Shown: positions 25,850-37,479 of the stretch, in pieces | Numbering within the stretch: the first letter of the stretch is position 1 | Layout of the letters: each line of letters opens with the position of its first letter | Assembly (NCBI RefSeq): GCF_001949145.1 | Contig: NW_019091532.1 | Coordinates: 351,764-415,763, forward strand | Direction of reading: 5' to 3' | DNA from: Acanthaster planci | Lineage: Eukaryota > Echinodermata > Asteroidea > Valvatida > Acanthasteridae | Length of the DNA: 64,000 nucleotides | The notes under the pieces: model-generated | Told to the model about the DNA's origin: nothing | Databases searched by the model: none | Seen by the model: the letters and a program-made list of their open reading frames with translations, nothing else | Program-made: the position numbers and the translations under genes

Positions 25850-28800
25850 TCACTTCTTGGCCACGGCTGCCTGTGCTGCTTTCTTTGCTTTCACCATTTC
25901 CACCAGCTCCTGAAAGGCAGAAGTGAAACCAATTCACGAGTGTTCTGTTACGACCAACGAATGAAAGTTAACTTTCAGACTATTCCCGCTTATAGTGTTA
26001 GTTTCAAGGAATTGACTGAATTTGTACTTTTTGTTAAACCACGTTTCCAGTATTCAGTGGCTAAACTATTTGACTTCTGTGCTGCTTTGATGTCACCATT
26101 GATAATGTTCAATTTACAATCCAGGTAGAGATGGGAGACTAATTTTCAAATGCAACATACAGAACCTAACAGCATCTGCACTTGAGAAAAAAAAATGCGA
26201 TTAAGGTAGGGCTCACAACAAAAATAGCACACAGGTGTCCTGCAAACTTAGACTCTCCGACATTTTCACCCTGAAGGGTTGACGCGCCACAGTGCCCGGG
26301 TGTTCGCTGAGTAATGAGTAAGATGGATGGACCCAGTACATTTCCTCTGGTACCTTGTATCTGAGCATGCATTCCTTCTTGCTGCGCCCAGGCACCGCCT
26401 CCGCGATGCGGTCCCATCTCTCCTTGGTGTTGGCGGGGTACGTCTTCAGCGCTTGCTCCAGCCTCTTCTGCTCGTCGGTGCTCCATGGCTTCGGACCTTC
26501 CGCTGTCTCAGGAGACTTCTTCTCCTCCACAGCGTCTGCTTAAAGAACAAAAGAAACTGACAACAGTGAGATTCGAACCCACGGCCCCTTGTTTACAGTG
26601 CCAGAGCTCTACCGACTAAGCCACTCGGCCCTTTGTTTGCAGTTTTCCTCCATGGGATATGATGAATGAACGACAACGGATGACAGTACTCTACCGCCTG
26701 AGTTTATATCTGGCCCTATTGTTGATGTTTCACTTCCAAGCTGTCCAAGAGTAAATAAAGCAATTTGACAAGAGGAGGATTTGAACCTCTGATCACAAGT
26801 TTACAGTGGCGGTGATTTACTGATCTTTCAAGTCCTGTGCTTGTTGCTCACTATGGGGATTATGAGCATACATGGCAAACTGACTAAAGTGGAATTCGAA
26901 CCTCTGACACCTAGATTACAGTGCCAGTGCTCTGCCAATTAAGCAGCCCAATGTTTGTGGTTCCCCTCAACCCAAAAGACAGGTATCTAAAATCCATTTT
27001 GCTTATTAGGTGAACCATAAATTTAAAGAAAAGTTTAAGAAAAAAAAATGTTGAAACAATTTAATGAATTTTGGCAATTTCAAAGTACCTGTTTACTGCA
27101 CGAGAATTCATCATTAGCCCAGACCTTCCCACATCCATTAAAATCCATTAGGCTATTTGGAGGACTTCTGGACAGATGCCACAGCTCACTGTTACTTCAC
27201 TTGATTCCCCTTTAAGATCAAGGTATCCTACAGAATTCTCGAGGACGCAGGAACCCAGAAACAGCTTTGTGGACAAACTTACCGGTGTCGAGCCGTTCCG
27301 ATGGGGCCGACAAATCCTGCTTCTTGGCTTTGCTCTTGGTCTGCTCAAACTTGTCAAAGGCTCTCTTGTTGACTTCCTCTTTCTGTGCGCTATCTGTTGG
27401 GACCAAATAAAACGTGCATTCAATAAAATCATTTCAATTCCTTTTATTGGTATTCATCAGTCATAAAATCCTTCAAATAAAAAAAAAGGACATTTTAGTA
27501 TTAAGTGACCAGGTTATTTTTGTGTCCTTAAACTTTTTCAATAAATTTGACAGCAGAAACTGTCTATATCTATTTTGTCAATTAGAATAAAGGATAGATT
27601 TCTGCTTTTCATCTTAAACTTTATTCATTTTGATGATTAAAATTGATGAGCATGTCCCACAATTCAAACAGCCAATCAACGATGGACAAAAGGAACTCAC
27701 CCAGTTTTTGTAGGTTCTTGGTTTTGTTAATGACATCTTTTGCCGTCTTCTTGTGTTCGGAAGTGGAATGCTGGTTGATAAAGTTGGCAATTACTTCGTA
27801 TCTGTATCAACACAAGTGATGACAAATCTTACAACCGTTCCCCGATTAGAAGCAGAAAACATTAATGGTAAATAGCTGAAAATACATACTACACATATTT
27901 ATTATTATGTGAATAAAATACATAACTGTGACCTTCGCAGTAGCCTTGAATCAACTCGATGACGGCTTCTTCACCCACCATTAAGGACAACACACTACTT
28001 TTCACATTCTGGTCTGTTGATTTTACCCATCTTCGCTGCAGTTAAATGGCCCAACCAACATCAAGAGACACTGTGATCACTGGTGCGTGAAATGAAGGAA
28101 ACACCTGGTAAACCTTTTCCCCACAAATCAGGTAAAAACTGGAGAGTTGATCCGTTTTTGGAGCACAAAGTTTCAGAGTAACTTATTGGTGCATTTTCAT
28201 TCACTTTCTGTGTAATTCTGACGGCCGGCAGGAACGTTGGCAATTCGCAAGACAAGGTTGAACTTTGGGTGACCACCTCTGACCTTGACACGGTGCCGGC
28301 AGGGAACAACTTGACGGCCTTGACCAGCAGCTGGATCTCCTCCTCACTCCAGTTCTTCCCCGCCCCTCCCGAGCCCCCACCCCCTCCTTTGCCGGACTGG
28401 GCCTCTTGCAGCTTCCTCAGGTCCTCTTGCCTCTCTCTCTCCATCTCGGCGTGCATGTCGGACACCTTTCGGGGGGAAACCATACGTAGTTACTGAATCA
28501 GGGAAACATCCAAAATCAAACTGGGGATTCAAGGAGGGGAACTCTACAAGTTTCACAGGTTTATGATTTGAATCGGTTTCCTGATGACAGACAGAGTGTG
28601 CTGTCCGAAAGTCGAGCTATCGCACTAGTCTTTATGGAAACCCGCTCGCTGCACAAAGATAATGGTTCTAACGCAAACATGACCTTCTTTCACAGGTTTC
28701 CAAACCACACTTGGTCAAATGCCCCCCCCCCGGTCTCTACCCAAGATACACAAGAAATTGAGAAAGCAACATCAAACACTTTCAAGTTCCCCTACAACAG

Positions 28801-31800
28801 AAAAAAAAAGAAACAACACTAGTTAAATGGTGTTCAGCTGAGTTTTTAAACAATGTTAGGTAGATAAGCCTTCAAAATGTGTTCAATTTTTCAACCCCCT
28901 CCCTAAAAAATTAAATAAGACAGAAAAAGACAAAATGGAAGGTTAACCACTACCTGCCGGGAGGATTTCTCTTGAGCGGGATGTGATGGTGGGACCTTTT
29001 CAAGATTTTCGGTTTTCAAAATTCTTCAAAAATTCACGTGTTCATTTACTGGACGTTTACACCCACACAAACGACTCTCTGGTGGCTACTCTATTCTGTC
29101 AGGCAACCTTCATTGATGCCCGAAAGAGAGCCCAGAATTGTGTGGTGTTGCATAATTTCCTTTGTTCCGGTGAATGCCAGTAGCGTCTTTTCACACCCAG
29201 CTGGATAAGTGAGCAGCGGCACTGTGTCACTCATCAATGGGGCCCTGGAGCACTTTTGTCTGCAGTGCTAATCCGTGGGCGCGCTAGGTCCAAAACAGTC
29301 GTATACTGTTACAAAACAGTGCCGGATTACCTTCAAAAACTGGAAGGCGAAAAATGATGGAAATTCCCAGCAACAGGTTCTTTGTTCCGAGTACAGTCTT
29401 TTGTTACACAGACCAGCTCTTTTGTCCGAAACCGGGCAGCCGGCTCTGCGTATAAACACACAGTGCCCGAAACTGGGCTCCCCGGCAGGAAGTGGTTAAA
29501 GGAAAAAAAAAACCAGGGGTAATCTATGGCCCAACAATGTCTTGCATCATTAATTTATCATGGCACCTTTGTATGGTTCCAAGACTTGTAAGTTTGCCGA
29601 ATGAAGGTGAAATGGCTCTAAAGTACAAGACGTCTTGTGATTTGCTTTACCTGTTTGGAGAAGATTTCGGCGGCAGCTGTTTGGTCTGCCTTGGAAAGGG
29701 ATTCGTTTAGAGTCTGCAGGCTGAAAACAAAACAACAAAGAAAATAGTGAATAGTAATGAGGATGACAAATTGTTTATAAACTCGTGTTGCGGTCAGGTA
29801 GATTAGACGAGAGGAAAGATCTATACAGAAATGAAGCACTGATATTGCAAAAATATTGGCAAATTAACCGTGCCTGACCTTAATTCTAAAACTCTCACAT
29901 CCTTGGGGGTGGGGTTAAACTGCAAAGCAAAATGAAGCAAACTGGGGGAGAACGAAGAGATCCGTGAAAATCTCTCAGGAAATTAGGGACGATTGGTCGG
30001 ATTGGGAAAGATCACGCCAGCTACTGGTACTTTATAATGGAACCTCAGCACCCAAGTACAATGCACGGAAATTGGCTTGCACCGTGTGAATTTGACAGCA
30101 TTTGAGAAGGCGTGAAGGTAACAATGCCAATAACAGGGTGTCCGTTTTCTTAGGAATATTTTGAGAGTGTAAATAAGGGTTCCTTACTTGACTGCCGACA
30201 GTCTATCACACAGCATCTCTACGTCCGCCATGTGTTTGACTCTGTCTGCTTCTGAATCTGTAAAGTAATTGTCTTTCTGACAACCGAGCAAAGACACAAA
30301 GGACAAGGTCTTGGTGAAGTAAAGTTTGCTGTTGACATATTCTGAGAAATACCCACAGATCTAGGGCTGAGTCGATTCGAATAATTCACTATTTGAATAT
30401 TCGACCTTCAATTCGATTGATTATCCGAATATTCGGTCGTACCGATCTGCAGATTGTTGATGAGCAAACCATGTACAAAATCAGTTGCACACAATCAGTG
30501 TAATAGCTTCTTACGTCTAGGAGTATCTTCAGCCACGAATCGGCAAGATTTAAGAGATGAACAATACTTCTTGCCCTGCTGAAAATTTCTATTCCTTTCA
30601 AATTGTTTAGGTTTTGAATCGTTGTAAGATTTCTGTCACTTTCATTTGACTCTGCTTGAAACAAGCCTCCAGTGTGCAAGTTTTCTCATTTATAACAAAA
30701 GAAAGTTTTCCCTTCCTTTTCATGAATTTTGCATTTGAATATTCTAATTCGGAAAATAATATTCTGACATTCGACAATCAATCGAATATTCGGTTATTTG
30801 GCAGAGTTCTACATAGATCTCAGGAAACAACAACGTGAGTTCATAAAGCAGCGCTCTCTCATGGTCTGTTTTTATTCTAAACATTTTCGCAGAGTCTCCT
30901 GTGCACCTACATTAATGCTTTGACAGACAGTACACTCACAATCTTTCACAAAAATTACTTTCTAGGGTTCGGTGAAAACATCAACACCAAAACTCTCACA
31001 CATGAAAGTTAAGTTTGAACTATTTGGTGGCACTCCTATTTACAGCATTCTGAGGAGACTACCTTCTCAGCGGATGAAAAATTTTTGAAATTTGGAAAAT
31101 ATAATTAAACGTCTCTACGCTGGGTACTGAAGAAATGTAAGCCTTCTGCCAATGTCTTTGGCAACCAAAGTGTTTAGTCTGTGCCAAGTAATGGCTGTCC
31201 TTACCTTGCATATATCCCTGAGCATTTTACGCTCTTTCTTGAGGACTTTCTTGGCAGCGTCTCTCTCCTTCTTGGCTGCCTGGGCCTGCGTTGCAAAGAC
31301 AAATCAGGGCACGTCACAACCAGCTCACTGCTCACTTTGTCTAAATTTACCAGTATCTGCTCAGGTTGTTGATAAAGTGACGAGAGAGGTACGCTAAAGG
31401 AAATGATGGGTTCCGCACCTTGGCCTTGGCTTCTTCTTCCTCTTTCTCCTTGGCCAGTCGCTCCGCCTCCAGTGCCTCCCGTCTCTCTCGCTCCTTCTCC
31501 ATCTGGGCAGCCTTAGCGGCCTCCTGCTTGGCTTTCTTCTCTGCTGCTTTCTTCTCTTTCTCCTCTTCCTTGAAGCGTTTGATCCTGGGGTCGCAGGCGT
31601 AGGCATTATCTGCAAGGTGCGACGAGGGAAAAAAAAGGCACCCGATGAACCTTCACAAAGGCATCCATTTACTCAGTGAACTGCTTTGCCAATTATGTTG
31701 TAGAACTTGGCATTTTGCAATTTGACAAATCTAATAGTCATACTTTCAACTGTTGCAATGTTTGACAGCAGTGTGACTCTCCATTTTTGAAAAGCATAAC

Positions 31801-34800
31801 TTTGACCTTAAACATCAAAGCACTGAATATAATTAGATACTAGAAATTGGGTCTGATGAGCTCAATCGATTGAGAATGATCATTTTTCAGACTAATTAAG
31901 CTTAGGCATGAATTTCGACCACTCACAAAAAAGCCCTGCCGCTCAACACTGGAAAGTTGTACTAAAGCATCAGCACAGATGTGAGGACACAAAATCTAGC
32001 TGCTATGCTCTGTAAAAATATCAACTTTTACAGAATATCTAATCTAGTCGGCCTAGTTCTCAAGTACATATGCTTGTGTGTGAAATACACAGCCTACTTG
32101 TGTACTGTTAAATATTCGGACAAAGGTGACCTTCTGTCCATGGTCACAGGGCAAACAAAATGCTGCCTTTTATCTGAATTTATATCGGACAGCATCAGAA
32201 AATTATAGCAGAAATTGGAAATAGTCTGCACGTGTGGAGGGGTCATATTTGGCTGAGGGTTGAAGCCACTTCCTATAGATATGCATCCTACTCCTAGCCA
32301 CAGCCAGTTAATTTGGCACACTGCCCCCGAGGGACTTATGCAGTGTGTGGACAACGATCAGTTCAGAATCTCTGCCCATGAATGACAACAGCAGGCCCCA
32401 CCCACCAACAAGCTGTCGCATTCTCGTAGTTTCCTCCTTCTTTCTGCTCTGCCTGGATGTCTTGTTCTGCCTCTCGATCCATCGTCTCTCCTCCCGGTTC
32501 TCGCCTTTCTCCTTCTCTTCCTCGTCCAGGTAGGAGAATTCCCTCCAGGAGTCAAAATCGTACCTGTCAAGGCACAAGACGTAAGTGCACAAAAGGTGCA
32601 ATTAATGATTAAGCACCTTTGAGCAATGTTGTCCCAGAATATATGCACAGATGACGAATGGTGTATTCGATTTTACCATCAGCAGGACAGGGCTGAATTA
32701 TACAAAAGGCCATGAAAAGTTGGAGGGCCTAAAAATATAATGGTGTGGCATAATTAGCCAACATCTTTTTTCCCCAACAATTTAGTAAAGTACATCTGAG
32801 TATCAACGTGACATGTGAGGCTCAAGCGCTTACCAGTGCTATGAAAGTTATGTTTGTACTAGCACTAGTGCCTGGGGCCTATGGAGCTCTAGTACCTGGG
32901 GCCTATGGAGCACTGGTACAGATGGCCTACACAGTACTGGTACCTGGGGCCTATGGAGCTCTAGTACCTGGGGCCTATGGAGCACTGGTACCGATGGCCT
33001 ACACAGTACTGTTACCTGGGGCCTATGGAACTCTATTACCTGGGGCCTATGGAGCACTGTTACCTACGGCTTACACAGTACTAGTACCTGGGGCCTATGG
33101 AGCACTGGGACCTACAGAGCACTAGTACCTGGGGCCTCCAGAGTACTTAACCCAGCTTAGTAGTAGGGACCAGGTCTTGGCTCATATTCAAAACCATTTT
33201 CAACTGTTTACCATCATTTCTGGCAAGTTCTCAGAAGCACTCACCAAAAATGGTAGAATTTATTGACTTCTTCAAGCGTGGAGTTTGCATCTCCTAGCTG
33301 TGGCACTCTTTTCTTTTTGGACCACCTGCAGGACGGCAGAAACAAAGTAAAAAATAAAAATAAACTAAATCAATGAGGTTTTCAATAAATATGCCAGCTG
33401 CAAAACTCAAGGGGAAGGATTTAGGGGAAAAAATAAATAAACCAAAACAAAGTATAATCTTGAATCAGCTTTGATATTGTCACACCTAGAATTACACAAT
33501 CAGATGTACAGGAAACAAATGGAAATCTGAAGGGAAAATGGACAGTGTTTTCCAGATTTGGAGCTTCAAAATTACCTACCTTGCATTTCTTTCAAAGACC
33601 TTACTGAACTCCTTAAAGAAGTTTTCACGTGAGTTGTTGTTGAGAGGAGGGACGCTGTCATCAAAATTAGGATCGACGCTGTCGTATGACCTTCTCTTGG
33701 TTCTGTTTCCAAGAATTTCATATGCTGATATTGAATAAAGAAAACCAAAAATATACAGATCTTTTAATATTTTTTCTAGATGGGTCCAAAAGCCCAAGGA
33801 ATTTAAGGAATTTTTTTCCTGTGGCTGTTTTGTTTACAAATCAAAATTTTATCCGGCATGGAAACCTCTGGCTACCTTTAAGGTTCTGCCTCTACATACC
33901 TCCAGGCCTGCTGTTTAGTCAGGAATTCAACACATACAAACAAATCCAAACCTAGTTTTGATTTTACTGGAGAAGGGATGTAACTGGTGAACCAGTAAGT
34001 TGAGGAACAATAAGGTTTGTGGAAAGTATGAATAAAAACTTTTGTAAGAGGTGACCAGAATGATGCTGGATAGAAAAGTGTTTTGAAACAGCAAGAGAAC
34101 GGATAAGGCAGAAGGAGAGGGGTTGTTGCAGAATGGCGACGGGAACGGAAAAGAACGCGGCTAACAAGATTAAAAAGAGTTGTTACTCTCACCTCTAGTA
34201 ATGCAAGTAAAGTAGTCGTCATCTCCTGATTGTCTGGGCTTGGTCACTCCATCTTTGGGTTTCCTCTTGTCAGGATGATGCTTCAGGACCATCCGTTTAT
34301 CTGTCGTGGCAGAAGAAATGCGATAATCTTAGACACTGGCATATTTTCATGATATCACCGCCGGACGCTTGAACTATCAGGCTTCCTGAATGTGTCAAGC
34401 TGTGAGTGACGACGTTGTCCAGCCCTTGCTGGGCCTATGAGGCCAAGGTCACTCTTTGAAGCAGCTTTTCGTGAGGTCTTTCCACTTGTAAAGCTGCCCA
34501 GTGAAGTCTTCTCATAGGCACCCCTTGGTTCATTTTGGCTCAACTTGAAAAGTCAGCGGTGTCCAAATTAGTTGGCTATGGCTTGAAACTGCACATGACT
34601 CTATGGTAAGTGGCTACAGACACTACTACAGACTTGTGCATAAGTTCAAGTCACAGCCAAGTAAACTAGGATACGGCCTAACTCTTATGTCACTCAGTAG
34701 AGTGACAGAGGTAAACCGTTTGGGCGGGTCAGGGTTTTAGTGAAACAACTTACAAGCTCTTTTGATGTCGTCGGCAGTAGCCTCATGTCTGACTTTGGAC

Positions 34801-37479
34801 AATCCCAGGACTGCATAGTGGTCTTGATTCTGTTGATTATGCAAAATTGTGTTACAATAGCTAAAAATGACAAAGTGGCAAAGACGGAACTTTTTTTTAC
34901 ACTGCCATCATGACCTTACATCCTTCAAATTTTCCATCATTCTGAAACTTTTTAATACATTGACCACTGAATTCTTCTTCTTGGACAAAGTTTTTAATCA
35001 TATCATCAAGTCATCAATTCAATCACGAACCGATTACAGGGCATGCTTGAGTGATTCAAATGAACTGCAGCAACAACCCCTGGTTTGACTCATGATAACT
35101 TGTGGTAACACCTGTGATTGACTTATGATCGCTTATTACTTGACTTGTGGTTGACTTTTCACTGACATGTAATTGGCTTATGATTGCTGGTGATTAAACT
35201 TGTGACTGACTTATGGTTGCTTGAGAATAAACTGTATATGCTTTATGGTTGACTTCTAATTGACTTACACTGGACTGGTGATGTATTTATGACTCGTTTG
35301 GAATAGAATTATAATTGATCAGTCATTGACATTACAGTTTCGCTTAGACAGGCAGTTGTAAAATGTGGCTGAGAATACCAGACCTTCCATTCTTTAGGGT
35401 CAAGGGTCAGCAACATGGAGTCGTCCTCGTCATACTCCAAGTCATCATCAGAGCTATCGGAGGAGGAGTCAGACCTGAGAGAGCCAGAGGTGTGGGAGAG
35501 GTTGTGGTGATGGTGGCGTCTGTGAAGATGGGCTTCGAACCACCGTCCAACTGGCTCAACTCTGACGGTAACTGCACCTACAGGAGACAAGTGAAGAAAT
35601 ATACTTCAAAACTATCGGACGAGCTGTTCCCACCACACAGTAGAGCCTTATGGTGCTCACACCTTATGCTTCTGATTATCTTTGTAGTATTTGTAACGGA
35701 GGAAGCATTATCTGAACATGACTTACTTTCCCTTGCAGTACGGTAGTTTGCAAGCCATTGGAAATTTATTTATTTATTTTTAATATTTATTTATTTATTT
35801 TTAATATTTATTTGTTGTTTACTTTGTGTTTATTCGGGCCTATGATTCCTTCCTATAGTGATACCATTACTCTAGCTTTCTTCCCATCCCTTTAACCACC
35901 CTTTTGGGCCCTCACAACTCCACTCTTCAACTTTGACTACTGTTTCCTTTGATCTTTGCCTTCTCTGGTCTCCCCAGTATTTATCCCTTGTGGTTTATCC
36001 CCCTTGCCTCCATTCTTTGTTCCCACACCCCATGTTCCATGTACATGTGCTGTTCATCCTTTTGCCCTTCCCCTCCTTCCCTCTCTATCGCCCCCATGCC
36101 CTTCCTTTTGTGTTTCTCTATGGAGTCCTGTTTGTCGGTACATGCATACCCCAATTTTCTTCAGCCCTGTACTGGTGTTTTAAGACTTTGCCAAGTTTAG
36201 GATATGTGTTAATTTTTATTATTTTTAGGGCTATTTGTATAATTTATTTATTTGTACATAATTTAATTCAGAGATTTTATCTGTTTCTCATTAATGCCTG
36301 TAAGTGGCAGGTAACCACTGTTGGTCATCAGAAATAAATAAATAAATAAATAACTAACATTGCCCCCAAAAGTCAAGTTTAGCATGGAAAGCATTGAAGC
36401 GTTTACTAAGAAAACACAGAATCTTTCAGATCATCAGTCTAATGGGGTTTGTGCACAGGGTGTCAAGTGATGTCCATGAATGGAAGTCCTTCAGAAGTGA
36501 GTAAACAAAAGCTTAGGCTGGTTTATAAAACTGTAACTGAAAATATTTCCAAATTATCAAGCAAAAACATTGTTGAAGTTAACAACAGAACCAATTAGAA
36601 CAGGGAACAATATACCTACAAAGAATTTCTAAGAGGTCCGCATCAAAGAAATAGGAAATCTGAAGACAAGTCCACTTAAAAGTGACAACATACTAGGCCT
36701 ACCAATGTTACCGACATGTTAAAAAAAAATACACACATACATGTGTTATGCCCTAACTACAGCATCAGTCCCAACTATAGTTGGGCCCGTCCCAACTAGA
36801 GTGCTAAAGTGGCCCAACTATAGCACAGAGGTCCAATGTGCACGTGCCCAGCATGTGCCAAATTCATGTCATGTCATACATGAAGTGCCATATTTTAGAT
36901 GAATTATGTCAAGTGTGAGATGCATAAACTTGGATAAGGTTGTGAAATTTTCCACAGAAATTGGTCAACAACTGGGCCAGCCCAACTGCAGCACTGCAGT
37001 TGGGACTGTCCCAACTACATCCTGTAGTTGGGACAGATGCTTTGGGTGTATTCTCCAAACAAGTGAGTAGGTCTACACTACAGGAAAACTTTCACAAGGA
37101 CATGAAGATTGAAGTTATCCAACAGGATCAGACATCTGAACTCACAAGTTGGCCCATTCCCGCCAAACTCCTCCTCCACTCCCTAATGTCCCCCGCCCAC
37201 TCTCATCATGAACAATCTGATCAACATTTCTGTCATGTCAGTGCAAAAGCAGTAGGTACATGCATGTACCACCGACCTGCCGACTGCGCCACAAAACTCA
37301 GAACCGTTCACTGGAGCAGTACTAGACTGCGCACCGGCACCACTAATCGCGAAATCGCTGAGCAAGCAAGGCTTGTAACTGCAATTAATGGTTCCCGTTC
37401 ACTTACCTGACAAAGTACCAAACACCTTTGTTTTAACACCATTGGGTGCACATGGGGGCATGGAAGTTACACCTGTCAT
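25850..37479 (-). CDS. DNAJC2: DNAJC2 (zuotin/MPP11), J-domain and SANT protein
   Basis: Coding exons, 5' to 3' on the minus strand: 37479-37407, 35571-35384, 34829-34754, 34300-34193, 33724-33580, 33325-33245, 32563-32406, 31609-31419, 31285-31205, 30276-30188, 29720-29651, 28465-28284, 27801-27701, 27393-27283, 26535-26354, 25909-25850. Phases close throughout, giving 631 aa (human about 621). The conserved [11 protein letters not shown] motif lies near the N-terminus. The J domain is about 88-165, with HPD at 121-123. The zuotin core includes [17 protein letters not shown], followed by a charged Lys/Glu/Ala coiled coil. SANT 1 is about 457-508 ([18 protein letters not shown]) and SANT 2 about 568-612 ([18 protein letters not shown]). 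Known role: J-partner of the ribosome-associated complex with HSPA14/HSP70 at the nascent-chain exit; it also binds ubiquitinated H2A in chromatin. The first coding exon is inferred from a consensus CAG/GTAAGT donor in the right phase and an upstream ATG. Confidence 0.95.
26560..26632 (-). repeat. tRNA-derived SINE head, copy 1 of an intronic cluster
   Basis: On the minus strand an A-box-like GTGGCTTAGTCGGTAGAGC is followed by a perfect B box in GTGGGTTCGAATCTC. Spacing is tRNA-like, but the stems do not form a clean cloverleaf. It is on the sense strand of the DNAJC2 transcript, in the intron between exons at 26535 and 27283. Confidence 0.65.
26768..26837 (-). repeat. tRNA-derived SINE head, copy 2
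   Basis: The minus strand carries GAGGTTCAAATCCTC (B box) and the CACTGTAAAC core shared with copies 1 and 3. The A box is decayed (AGATCAGTAAATCACCG). Confidence 0.55.
26885..26953 (-). repeat. tRNA-derived SINE head, copy 3
   Basis: The minus strand carries TTAATTGGCAGAGCACTGG (A-box region), then GAGGTTCGAATTCCAC (B box). It shares GGCACTGTAA with copy 1. Three such heads in one orientation within 400 bases indicate tandem or nested SINE insertion. Confidence 0.6.
28581..28614 (+). ncRNA. Hammerhead-ribozyme-like motif (retroelement-type), candidate
   Basis: CTGATGA (28581-28587) is followed by a hairpin GACAG-AGTGTG-CTGTC (28590-28605), then CGAAA and GTC. This order, CTGATGA / stem II / GAAA / GTC, matches minimal type I hammerheads known from Penelope-like elements and retrozymes. 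Here the usual C after GAAA is missing, so activity is doubtful. A related, more mutated copy lies at 43619-43653. It sits in a DNAJC2 intron, antisense to the gene. Confidence 0.4.
28943..29499 (-). mobile_element. piggyBac-type MITE, copy A
   Basis: Starts TTAACCACTACCTGCCGGG and ends with its mirror, CCCGGCAGGAAGTGGTTAA; TTAA at both ends fits a piggyBac target. Interior similarity to copies C and D (for example TGTAACAAAAGACT-type words, here reversed) sets the opposite orientation. It is 557 bp and shows no transposase. It lies in the DNAJC2 intron between 28465 and 29651. Confidence 0.8.
30362..30811 (-). mobile_element. hAT MITE, copy 1 (DNAJC2 intron)
   Basis: Starts TAGGGCTGAGTCGATTCGAA and ends CAGAGTTCTA, a decayed mirror. 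Subterminal GAATATTCG words are inverted at the two ends. Flanking 8-mers are cacagatc (30354-30361) and catagatc (30812-30819), a 7/8 match. The interior is clearly homologous to 53850-54326, including the minus-strand reading frame with the shared peptide words [13 protein letters not shown] and LKGIEIF. Confidence 0.85.
32243..32325. repeat. Degenerate member of the GCCACAGCC repeat family
   Basis: Contains TTGAAGCCACTTCCTATAG and CCTAGCCACAGCCAGTTAAT, words shared with 2590-2690, 5713-5830 and 45162-45296. Confidence 0.4.
32866..33146. repeat. 24-bp minisatellite with 72-bp higher-order period
   Basis: Unit GCCTATGGAGCWCTRGTACC plus four bases, repeated about eleven times. Every third unit is the variant GCCTACACAGTACTGGTACC. 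Since 24 is a multiple of 3, an open frame runs through the array on both strands (8-residue repeats AYGALVPG on +, LHRPQV-type on -). It lies inside the DNAJC2 intron between 32563 and 33245, so it is probably not translated. Confidence 0.95.
35075..35300. repeat. Imperfect short tandem repeat (TGATTGACTTATGGTTGACT-like)
   Basis: Many loosely repeated ACTTATGATTG, ACTTGTGGTTGACTT and ACTTGTGACTGACTTATGG words form an eroded low-complexity array. It ends about 85 bases from the DNAJC2 exon at 35384. Confidence 0.6.
35760..36355 (+). mobile_element. Probable LINE 3' end with (AAATA)n tail
   Basis: A TTTATTTATTTATT-type tract at 35768 begins the block. It ends in (AAATA)n at about 36333-36355, directly after GGTAACCACTGTTGGTCATC. 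A long AT/C-rich segment with a hydrophobic open frame lies between. The tail form is typical of CR1/L2-type non-LTR elements. No reverse-transcriptase motif is visible, so family assignment is tentative. Confidence 0.4.
36762..37040. mobile_element. MITE with long inverted repeats built from CCCAACTA/TAGTTGGG words
   Basis: The left end GCATCAGTCCCAACTATAG mirrors the right end, GCATCTGTCCCAACTACAG when reverse-complemented. Pairing continues for about 65 bases. CCCAAC/GTTGGG words occur nine or more times, clustered at both ends, and include the palindrome CCCAACTATAGTTGGG. No clear target duplication is seen. It lies within the first DNAJC2 intron. Confidence 0.65.

Noticed and set aside
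26560-26632. Functional tRNA gene
   Set aside because: A and B boxes are present but acceptor and anticodon stems do not pair well, and related decayed copies follow; SINE origin is more likely.
32808-33125. 105-codon frame encoding an 8-residue repeat protein
   Set aside because: Follows from a 24-bp minisatellite whose unit length is divisible by three; it is intronic and antisense to DNAJC2.
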